DNA from: Methanosphaera cuniculi
GTDB taxonomy: Archaea; Methanobacteriota; Methanobacteria; Methanobacteriales; Methanobacteriaceae
Direction: 5' to 3'
Length of the DNA stretch: 32,098 bases
NCBI RefSeq assembly: GCF_003149675.1
Contig: NZ_LWMS01000009.1
Coordinates: forward strand, 1-32,098
In this document: piece after piece, positions 1-6,747 of the stretch
Layout: each line of letters begins with the position of its first letter
How positions within the stretch are numbered: position 1 is the stretch's first letter
Program-made: the position numbers and the translations under genes
The notes under the pieces: generated by a model
What the model saw: only the letters and a program-made list of their open reading frames with translations
Database searches by the model: none
Told to the model about the DNA's origin: nothing

Positions 1-226
1 ATATATAATAAATTATATTTGATAATATATAAAATTATCTATAATTTATCCCCTCTGCTAATATTATTAAAAAAAGTTTAAATTGATCTATTAAATTTAA
101 AAGAAATTTGAATTAAGCTATTTTTATAAAAAATAATAGTAAAAAATAAGTATATAAATAAAAAAAAAGTTTAAAAAAGAGAAAAAGTGAAAAAATATTT
201 TATAAATCGTGGATTATAGTTATTTT
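1..226. other. AT-rich spacer at window edge
   Basis: No coding potential is seen. The stretch is downstream of the minus-strand PLP enzyme gene. On the minus strand it carries a T9 run (A9 at 160-168) that can serve as that gene's terminator. A short C-rich patch (CCCCTCTGC, about 50-58) on the plus strand is unexplained; the neighbouring gene to the left is outside the window. Confidence 0.5.
160..182 (-). terminator. oligo-T terminator of the PLP enzyme gene
   Basis: A9 at 160-168 on the plus strand reads as T9 on the minus strand, about 45-65 nt past the stop codon at 227. A second A-run lies just before it. Oligo-T tracts are the usual archaeal termination signal; no hairpin is seen here. 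Confidence 0.4.
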
Positions 227-1378
227 CTAATATAATGTTTCTTCGATTTTATTTTCATCAAGTACTTCTTTTGTCATGTTAAATGTTTCATCTATTGCAT
301 CTATAAGTTCTTCCATTGTTAGTTTATCTGAGTCTTTTGCTGACCAGTCGATACGTACTGTTTTTGAAGCTCCAGGCATTCCAACTGATGGTATTGTTAT
401 GATGTTATAGTTTTTTAGAAGAAGCATTGAATATATTGTTGCAATTATATCTGTATCATATTCTATATTTGCTCCTCGTTTTTTAAGTTCATTTACTATT
501 TCATCTTCTTTAAACATGAATCCTGTTGGTGTTTTTTGTGGATTTAATCCTTGGTTTTCTAGCATTTCATAGAGTTTGTCTTTTTGTGTGAATGCTTTTT
601 GTATTCTCTCTGGTGTGTATTTTTCAAGTCCTTTAATCATTGCTACAACTAATGGTGTTTGAGCTTCAAGTCCATATTGGTTTACCACGAGTTTTATCTG
701 GTCTATAAGATCTTTAGATCCTGCCATTAGTCCTCCTCGTGGTCCTTCCATGAGTTTGTCTGTGCTTGTTACAGATAGGTCTGCTCCTAAATCTATTGCT
801 GTTGGCTGGTTATATATTGCACATCTTATACGTGCTCCTGATGCATCATCTACAAATACTGGAATGTTGTATTTGTGTGCTTCATTTATTACTTTTTTGA
901 AGTCTTCTTCATCAATTACTTCTAAATCCATTGTTGTTCCTGTAATTATTACAAGGGATGTATTATCATCTATATGTTTAAGATCATCCATGTCTGTGTA
1001 TTCTTCATACTCTGCACCAACTAGTTTTGCTGTTCTTGGTATTGATGGATGTGCTGGTTTTTTTGCAAGAAAATGAACAATCTTTGTATCTGGTTCAACT
1101 AATGCTATGATGGTTGCTACAATTCCACTGGTTGTACGATTTACTGGTAGTACTTTCTCTCCACCCATATGTTTTAATCCAAGATCTTGTATCTTTTCAT
1201 CATAAACTGCAGGTCCTGCATATGTTTCAAGAAGTGACATATCATCAGATGTTAGATCAAATCCTCCAGCTAATCCTGTAAGATCAACTAAAGAGTTAAC
1301 ATTATCATTTTTAATTTTTTCATTTATTATTTTAAGTCCTTTTTCTCGTCTTTTTACTTCATCAAGTTCTATTGTCAT
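227..1378 (-). CDS. SelA-like PLP-dependent enzyme, MJ0158 family
   Basis: A 383-residue fold-type I pyridoxal-phosphate enzyme resembling SelA and the archaeal MJ0158-type proteins. Visible features are the cofactor region TTSGIVAT (82-89), the aspartates in FVDDASGAR (175-183) that would hold the PLP ring nitrogen, and the Schiff-base lysine K208 in STDKLMEGPRGG. Bacterial SelA makes Sec-tRNA from Ser-tRNA, but archaea use SepSecS for that, and MJ0158 itself is not regarded as a selenocysteine synthase, so the substrate is unknown. It starts at an ATG with a GTGAG-type Shine-Dalgarno 8-14 nt upstream. It is transcribed alone, away from the small orphan upstream. The family call is firm; the reaction is not known. 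Confidence 0.85.
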   Translation of the reverse strand: MTIELDEVKRREKGLKIINEKIKNDNVNSLVDLTGLAGGFDLTSDDMSLLETYAGPAVYDEKIQDLGLKHMGGEKVLPVNRTTSGIVATIIALVEPDTKIVHFLAKKPAHPSIPRTAKLVGAEYEEYTDMDDLKHIDDNTSLVIITGTTMDLEVIDEEDFKKVINEAHKYNIPVFVDDASGARIRCAIYNQPTAIDLGADLSVTSTDKLMEGPRGGLMAGSKDLIDQIKLVVNQYGLEAQTPLVVAMIKGLEKYTPERIQKAFTQKDKLYEMLENQGLNPQKTPTGFMFKEDEIVNELKKRGANIEYDTDIIATIYSMLLLKNYNIITIPSVGMPGASKTVRIDWSAKDSDKLTMEELIDAIDETFNMTKEVLDENKIEETLY

Positions 1379-1737
1379 TTTTTCAACTCACTATATTTTT
1401 TTTAGTATTATATTTTTTTTTGAATATTTTGTGTAAAAATAATTTTTTTGTTATATGTACTTATAAGATTATGTTTATTTTTTTATAAATAAAATTATTA
1501 TATTTACTTAATTAGTATAATTTAAATTACATTTAAAATGAGTATGTGCATAAATATAAACACTTAAAAATAAAAAAAAAGATTATCTTTTATAAAAATA
1601 AAAGTTAAAATAAATATTTAATTTAAATGATTTAATCTTTAAATAAATAAAAAAAAGAGGTTATTTTTTTAGATTTTTTGGTAGAATTACTTTTATTATA
1701 TTCATCTACCAAAAATAAAAAAATATTTTTTTTACAT
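1379..1737. other. spacer between two minus-strand genes
   Basis: This 359-bp AT-rich stretch has no credible ORF. It holds the hairpin and oligo-T terminator of the upstream orphan (1649-1715) and must hold the promoter of the PLP enzyme gene. A possible minus-strand TATA box (GTGTTTATATTTATGC, about 1549-1564) is the best candidate, which would give a leader of roughly 150 nt. That promoter call is weak in such AT-rich DNA. Confidence 0.45.
1649..1715 (-). terminator. hairpin plus C/T-tract terminator
   Basis: A perfect 11-bp inverted repeat (TTTTTGGTAGA at 1675-1685, TCTACCAAAAA at 1705-1715, 19-nt loop) lies 20-60 nt past the stop of the orphan gene. On the minus strand it is followed by CCTC and T8 (A8 at 1649-1656). 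The form is close to a bacterial intrinsic terminator, though archaeal RNA polymerase mainly needs only the T tract. Confidence 0.55.
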
Positions 1738-2064
1738 CTAATCTACATTTACTGTAAATACGTTTTTATATAGTTCTATGATTAGTTCTAGTTGTTCTTC
1801 ATCAAAGCTTATTATTGTTACTTCTCCATCTTCTTTGATGAAATATTCAGCATTAATTATTTTTCCTGTATCATCCATATAGATGTAAATTCCATCTTCT
1901 ATATTTTCGTCATCTTCATAGTTTTTTAGATTTACTATAATTTTAAGTGACATGTCTACTGAATCTATGTCTTCAAATCCGAAGTCAGGATTTGTTCTTC
2001 TATTTTGAAGATCATTATTTAGATCCACCATTCTTCTATCTAATCTTTCTACTTTGTTTTTCAT
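1738..2064 (-). CDS. small acidic hypothetical protein
   Basis: A 108-residue protein that I do not recognise. The N-terminus is charged and helical (KNKVERLDRRMVDLNNDLQNRR), followed by an acidic region with alternating beta-like stretches (GIYIYMDDTGKI, GEVTIISFDEEQLELIIELY) and no cysteines or membrane segments. It is probably a cytosolic single-domain protein. The ATG is preceded by GGGGAAGG about 9 nt upstream, which supports the start. It is transcribed on its own, divergent from the flippase, and followed by a clear hairpin terminator, so it looks like a real expressed gene. No function is inferred. Confidence 0.7.
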   Translation of the reverse strand: MKNKVERLDRRMVDLNNDLQNRRTNPDFGFEDIDSVDMSLKIIVNLKNYEDDENIEDGIYIYMDDTGKIINAEYFIKEDGEVTIISFDEEQLELIIELYKNVFTVNVD

Positions 2065-2210
2065 AAAATAAAAACCTTCCCCTAAATTTTGTATTAAGTT
2101 ATTATTTATTATATTTATTTGTTTTTTATGATATGTTTTTTTATAAATATTATTATAACATGTTTTATAAATAGATTATATAAAGTATTTTATTTATTAT
2201 AATAGAATAT

Positions 2211-2291
2211 AAAACCATTCTGAAAATGGGATAAAATTAGACTCTTATTTCTTATTTTATAACAATATGAAAAAAAATAGGAAATGGTTTT
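2211..2291 (+). promoter_or_regulatory. spaced inverted repeat before the flippase gene
   Basis: AAAACCATT at 2211-2219 is the exact complement of AATGGTTTT at 2283-2291. A third half-site (AATGG, 2225-2229) can pair locally with the first. The repeat brackets the presumed promoter region of the flippase and its divergent neighbour. It could be an operator or chance in low-complexity DNA. Confidence 0.25.
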
Positions 2292-2319
2292 TATATTTTT
2301 TCTTTGGAGGTAAAAATAC

Positions 2320-3870
2320 TTGTCTGATAAAAAATCTAAATTAGCCTCTGGTAGTATTATTATACTGCTTGGTTCTATTATTCTTAGATTAGGTGGATTT
2401 ATTTATCGATTTATATTAAGTAGACTATTAAGTACAACTGGCTATGGAATTGTTGGATTAACTCTTCCATTTCAAAATGCACTTATTACAGCAGCAAGTG
2501 GAGGTGTTCCTCCAGCGATAGCTAAGTATGTTGCTGAGTATAATGCTATTGATGAAGAACAGATGGTACATCAGATTATTGTAACATCAATGAAGCTTAT
2601 GATTTTCATGGCATTTATAGCAGCAACTGTGATGCTTATAATATCAGAACCTGTTGCTATTGGAATGTGGAATAAACCTGAAGTTCTTATGCCTCTTCGA
2701 CTTGTTGCTCTTATAGTTCCATTTAGTGTTATTGTAGGAGCACTTCGTGGAGTATTTCAGGGATATTATAATATGCTTGATTTGTTTTATAGTAAGTTTT
2801 TAGAACAAATCTTCACATTAATGTTTGCAGTTATACTAGTACTTGTTGGATGGTATGCATCAGGTGCAGTTCTTGGAACCGCTCTTGGATTTCTAATGGC
2901 ACTTGTTGGTTCATATTATTTATATAAGCGTGATATTCGTGATAAGTTTATAACAAATGAATTTAATAAAATTCCAGTTCGTGAAGAACTTAAGATTCTT
3001 GTTAAGTTATTTAAATTTGCAATTCCTGTTGTAATTACTGGTATTGCTGAGATATTTATTTATGATACTGGTACATTTTTTATTGGAATGTTTCAACCAA
3101 TTATGCTTGCAGGTTTCTATACTAATGCAAGTGCAATGTCAAGAATTCCATTAATACTTGCAAATTCAGTTTCAACATCTATCTTGCCAGCTGCAAGTGA
3201 AGCTGATAGTCTTAAAGATAAAGAACTTCTAACAATGTATATTCATCAATCTTATCGGTATACAGCTGTTACAACACTTCCTGTATGTGCTATTATTATG
3301 GTGTATGCAACTCCTATAATGACACTCTTTTTTGGTGCTGATTATGCACCAGGAGCTGAGGCATTATGGATACTTGTTACAGGTATGTTTTTCTTTTCAA
3401 TATATCTTATTACAAGTAGTATGTGTCAAGGACTTGGAAAACCACAAATTCCTATGTATACTTTAATTGTTGGATCAATTGTTAATATTGTTGCAAGTTT
3501 CCTTCTTATACCTGATTATGGTATATCAGGAGCTGCTGTTGCAACTACTATTGCTACATTTGTATTGATGATTCTTACAATAGTAAAACTTACACAATTA
3601 TCTGAGGTTCATCTTCCATATAAGGATCTTGGAAAAATAGTACTAGCATATTTTATCATGGTTGTAGTTTTATGGCTATTTCCTATTAATATAATTGGAT
3701 TAATACTTGGATCAATTGTAGGACTAATTGTATATTTACTTTTAGTACTTGCATTTAAAGCACTAAAAAAAGATGATGTGGTATTTATAGAACATCTTGT
3801 TGATAAAACAGGACCACTTAAAAAATACTTAACACCAGTAGTATCATTTATCTACAAACATGCAGGCTAA
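2320..3870 (+). CDS. polysaccharide/lipid-linked oligosaccharide flippase (MOP superfamily)
   Basis: A 516-residue, very hydrophobic membrane protein of the MATE/Wzx/SpoVB/MurJ (MOP) superfamily with roughly 14 predicted membrane helices. The N-terminus SGSIIILLGSIILRLGGFIYR and the segment STTGYGIVGLTLPFQNAL with SGGVPPAIAKYVAEY are typical of the Wzx/SpoVB branch. The start is TTG, chosen because a strong GGAGG sits at 2306-2310, 9 nt upstream. In a methanogen with a pseudomurein wall, a flippase of this type could move undecaprenyl- or dolichol-linked wall or glycan precursors outwards; that role is inference, as there are no glycosyltransferases or wall ligases beside it. Codons are mostly T-ending in the 5' half and A-ending in the 3' end. 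Confidence 0.85.
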   Translation: MSDKKSKLASGSIIILLGSIILRLGGFIYRFILSRLLSTTGYGIVGLTLPFQNALITAASGGVPPAIAKYVAEYNAIDEEQMVHQIIVTSMKLMIFMAFIAATVMLIISEPVAIGMWNKPEVLMPLRLVALIVPFSVIVGALRGVFQGYYNMLDLFYSKFLEQIFTLMFAVILVLVGWYASGAVLGTALGFLMALVGSYYLYKRDIRDKFITNEFNKIPVREELKILVKLFKFAIPVVITGIAEIFIYDTGTFFIGMFQPIMLAGFYTNASAMSRIPLILANSVSTSILPAASEADSLKDKELLTMYIHQSYRYTAVTTLPVCAIIMVYATPIMTLFFGADYAPGAEALWILVTGMFFFSIYLITSSMCQGLGKPQIPMYTLIVGSIVNIVASFLLIPDYGISGAAVATTIATFVLMILTIVKLTQLSEVHLPYKDLGKIVLAYFIMVVVLWLFPINIIGLILGSIVGLIVYLLLVLAFKALKKDDVVFIEHLVDKTGPLKKYLTPVVSFIYKHAG

Positions 3871-3911
3871 AAATGAAAAATTATGTGAAAAGATGAAAAA
3901 AAGGGAGAATT

Positions 3912-3936
3912 AAAGATTTTTATTATCTTTTTTTTT
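3912..3936 (+). terminator. hairpin terminator of the flippase gene
   Basis: AAAGAT (3912-3917) pairs with ATCTTT (3925-3930) across a 7-nt loop and runs straight into T9 (3928-3936), about 40-65 nt after the stop. The stem is weak but the T tract is long. Confidence 0.45.
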
Positions 3937-3994
3937 ATAATTTCTTTTTTTTTAATTAAATTCACAAAAAAAAATAAAATCATTTAAACATATT

Positions 3995-4017
3995 CTCCAC
4001 CCTTAAAATTCTTTTTT
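3995..4017 (+). terminator. C-patch/T-tract element
   Basis: CTCCACCC (3995-4002) followed by TTAAAATTC and T6 (4012-4017) on the plus strand, about 125 nt past the flippase stop. Nearly the same words occur on the minus strand after the ACT-protein gene (23257-23283). It is a likely second termination or 3'-end processing site. Confidence 0.4.
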
Positions 4018-4169
4018 AAAAAAAAAAAGAAAGATCCAATTTTTTTTTATTATACTAATTTTTAAAAGCTTTAAATCAAAAAAAAATATCTTGATAAGAT
4101 CTATATATTTTTTTATAAAAAAAAGAACACTAAAAAAAGCAATTTAAAATAAAATATGTATTTGTGCAT

Positions 4170-4196
4170 AAAAAAAAGAATAAAAAAAAAGAAGGT
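4170..4196 (-). terminator. tandem oligo-T terminator
   Basis: Read on the minus strand this is CCTTC followed by T9 (A9 at 4182-4190) and T8 (A8 at 4170-4177), 35-60 nt past the stop of the acyl-CoA synthetase gene. Confidence 0.5.
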
Positions 4197-4231
4197 TAAA
4201 AGAGTTGTATTTTATAAGAATTATATTATTC

Positions 4232-6331
4232 TTATAATGTTATTTTTATATCAAGTGCACTGCATCCATCTTCATATACAAATACAGGGTTGATATCTAA
4301 TTCCTTAATTTCTGGGAAGTCCATTGTGAGTTTTGCAACACGTTTAATTGTGTCTTTTACAGCATCAATATCACTAGGATTATCTCCACGGTATCCTTTA
4401 AGGAGTTTGCTTATTTTTGTTGAATCAATTTGATCATCAATTACTTCATCATTAATTCCAGATCCAAGTTTGAAGCAAACATCATTAATTAGATTTACGT
4501 AAATTCCACCCATACCAAATCCTATGATTGGACCAAATTGTGCATCACGTAGCATTCCAACAAGTACTTCATGTCCTGATGGCATCATTTTTTGAACTTC
4601 TACACCATCTGGTGTAATGTCAGGATGTGCTTCTTTTGCTTTTCTTATGATTTCATTGTATGTATTTTCAGCTTCATCTTTTGTTTGTACATTTACTACT
4701 ACTCCACCAATATCGGTTTTGTGTAATATTTTATCTGATGCAATTTTAAGTACTACTGGGAATCCCATTTCTTCTGCTGCATCTGCTGCTTCTTGTGCTG
4801 ATGTAGCTAGTACTATTGGTGCTGCTGAGATGTTATATGCTTTTGCTACTTGGTATGCTTCACTTCCAATTAAAGCATTACGTCCTTCATCTATTGCTTT
4901 GTTAATAATTTTAGCTGCAGCATCATAGTCTACATCTGTTATTTGATCAAGACATGATTGTTGATCTTCAGCTTTGATTGTTGCATATCTTTCCATCATT
5001 TGTAAGATGTTTACAGCTGTTTCTGGGAAGATTGTTGTTGGAATTGATGCTTTACGTAGTGTTACATTTTCTTCTTCAAATGCAGGTCCACCCATGTTTA
5101 CAACAATAATTGGTTTATCTGATGTTTCTTTTGCTTTTACTATTGCATCTCCTACTTCTCCTGCTTTATAGGATGCTGTTGGACATGCCATTATTATTAC
5201 ACTATCAATTTCTGGTTCTTGTAGAATTATTTCTAGTGTTTTTTCATATCTTTCAGGTGGTGCATCTCCTAGTACATCTACCGGGTTATTTACACTTCCT
5301 TCATCTGGAATTACTTCTTTTAGTTTATCTTTTGTTTCATCAGATAATTCTGCAAGTTCTAATCCTAACTCTTCAATTTTATCTGCTGTTAGTACTCCTC
5401 CACCACCAGCATTGGTTACTACTGCTATATTTTTACCTTTTGGAAGTTCTGATTTGGAGAATGCTAATCCATAATCAAATAAGTCTTGCATTGAACGAGC
5501 TCTCATTACTCCACAGTTTTCAAATGCTGCATCAAATGCGAAGTCGTTTCCTGCGAGTGATCCTGTGTGTGATGATACTGCTTTTGCTCCTGCTTGGCTT
5601 GAACCGGATTTGAGTATTATTACAGGTTTTTGTTTTGTTACACGTCTCATTACTTCAAGGAATCTGTCACCTTCACTTATTCCTTCAAGGTATCCAAGTA
5701 TTACTTTTGTTTCATCATCATCTGCAAGTTCTTCAATTACATCAATTTCTGAAACATCTACTTTGTTTCCAAGACTTACAACTTTACTGAATCCTATTCC
5801 TTCAGATAAACTCCAGTCAAGAATTGCTACTGTCATTGCTCCACTTTGGGATACAAATGCTATGTTTCCTGCTTCTGGCATTTCTTGTGCAAAGGATGCA
5901 TTTAGTGGGGTGTATGTATCAAGGCTTCCAAGACAGTTAGGACCTTGAATGTTCATGTTGTATTCTTTTGCAATATCTGCCATTTCTTCTTCAAGTTTTA
6001 CTCCTTCTCCACCAACTTCTTTAAATCCTGCTGTTAGTGTAATTACGTCTGTTACTCCTTTTTCTCCACATTGTCTTAGTGTGTCATTTACAAATCTTGC
6101 AGGAATTGACATTACTACCAGATCTACATCTCCTGGAATGTCAAGTACTGATTTGTATGCTTTTAATCCTAATATTTCACCATCTGCTTTTGTGTTTACT
6201 GGGTATATTTCACCTGGGTATCCACATTTTTTAAGGTTATCAACTACGATGTAGCCGATTTTTCCTTCTTGGTTAGATGCTCCTATTACAGCAACTGACT
6301 TAGGATTAAATAATCCAGTTAAATCTTTCAT
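4232..6331 (-). CDS. acetate/acyl-CoA ligase (ADP-forming), fused alpha and beta subunits
   Basis: A 699-residue NDP-forming acyl-CoA synthetase that interconverts acyl-CoA, ADP and phosphate with acid, CoA and ATP. Order: CoA-binding Rossmann domain (about 5-130, with VAVIGASNQEGKIG at 13-26); succinyl-CoA-ligase-like domains (about 155-460) with the phosphohistidine H255 in SSHTGSLAG; then a C-terminal ATP-grasp domain (about 475-699) with VVLKIASDKILHKTDIGGV. Many archaea encode alpha and beta separately; here they are one chain with the usual fused length. The ATG has GGAGA about 8 nt upstream. Alone in its transcription unit. The substrate cannot be told from sequence: acetate is the default, but branched or aryl acids are possible. 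It could release ATP from acetyl-CoA or activate acetate for biosynthesis. Confidence 0.9.
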   Translation of the reverse strand: MKDLTGLFNPKSVAVIGASNQEGKIGYIVVDNLKKCGYPGEIYPVNTKADGEILGLKAYKSVLDIPGDVDLVVMSIPARFVNDTLRQCGEKGVTDVITLTAGFKEVGGEGVKLEEEMADIAKEYNMNIQGPNCLGSLDTYTPLNASFAQEMPEAGNIAFVSQSGAMTVAILDWSLSEGIGFSKVVSLGNKVDVSEIDVIEELADDDETKVILGYLEGISEGDRFLEVMRRVTKQKPVIILKSGSSQAGAKAVSSHTGSLAGNDFAFDAAFENCGVMRARSMQDLFDYGLAFSKSELPKGKNIAVVTNAGGGGVLTADKIEELGLELAELSDETKDKLKEVIPDEGSVNNPVDVLGDAPPERYEKTLEIILQEPEIDSVIIMACPTASYKAGEVGDAIVKAKETSDKPIIVVNMGGPAFEEENVTLRKASIPTTIFPETAVNILQMMERYATIKAEDQQSCLDQITDVDYDAAAKIINKAIDEGRNALIGSEAYQVAKAYNISAAPIVLATSAQEAADAAEEMGFPVVLKIASDKILHKTDIGGVVVNVQTKDEAENTYNEIIRKAKEAHPDITPDGVEVQKMMPSGHEVLVGMLRDAQFGPIIGFGMGGIYVNLINDVCFKLGSGINDEVIDDQIDSTKISKLLKGYRGDNPSDIDAVKDTIKRVAKLTMDFPEIKELDINPVFVYEDGCSALDIKITL

Positions 6332-6546
6332 ATTAATTTCTCCAATTTTGTTGTTTTTTAATTTATTTTTAATAAGATAAGATAAAAAAAAATAAAATAT
6401 AAAAAAATAATTCTTACTTATTTTATTTATGATTAAAAAGCTTTTTTTTAGATCAATTTTATTTATATTTCTTTAGTAATTGTATCTTTTAAATATCATC
6501 TATATTTTTTTTATCAATCAACTCTTTTAAAAAACTTTACTATTCC

Positions 6547-6564
6547 ATCATTATAATTAATGAT
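6547..6564. promoter_or_regulatory. 18-bp interrupted palindrome
   Basis: ATCATTA-TAAT-TAATGAT has perfect 7-bp arms around a 4-nt centre. It lies upstream of the acyl-CoA synthetase gene, about 45 bp downstream of a possible TATA box on the same strand. It could be an operator; the AT-only arms make chance occurrence quite possible. Confidence 0.3.
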
Positions 6565-6670
6565 AAATAAAATTAATTTTTATCTTTAATAAAGTTTTGT
6601 AAAAAAATGTATATATAGTTTATTAGAATAAAAAGTTTTTATCAAAAAAAGAATATCAATATAATTTGTT

Positions 6671-6691
6671 AAAAAAAAATAAAAAAAAGAG
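6671..6691 (-). terminator. tandem oligo-T terminator of tex
   Basis: A9 (6671-6679) and A8 (6681-6688) read as two T tracts on the minus strand, 57-77 nt after the tex stop codon. Confidence 0.5.
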
Positions 6692-6747
6692 AATTAAATA
6701 ATACAATGTATAAAAATCATGTTTCATACACATACATATTATAGCTT

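Larger units (their letters stand above)
3871..4231. other. convergent intergenic region with terminators on both strands
   Basis: A 361-bp AT-rich stretch between the 3' ends of the flippase (plus) and the acyl-CoA synthetase (minus). It holds a plus-strand hairpin with T tract (3912-3936), a second plus-strand C-patch and T tract (3995-4017), an A/T snapback (about 4010-4030) and minus-strand T tracts (4170-4196). No gene is seen. Confidence 0.6.
6332..6747. other. long spacer between tex and the acyl-CoA synthetase gene
   Basis: A 416-bp AT-rich stretch without a credible ORF. It contains the tex terminator (6671-6691), an 18-bp interrupted palindrome (6547-6564) and a TATA-like minus-strand word (AACTATATATACAT, about 6609-6622). 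If that TATA box were used for the downstream gene, the leader would be about 260 nt. Confidence 0.45.

Noticed and set aside
5110-5613. Plus-strand open frame with a Leu/His-rich translation (167 codons)
   Set aside because: Antisense shadow of the acyl-CoA synthetase; composition is an artefact of the GAA/GAT-rich coding strand.
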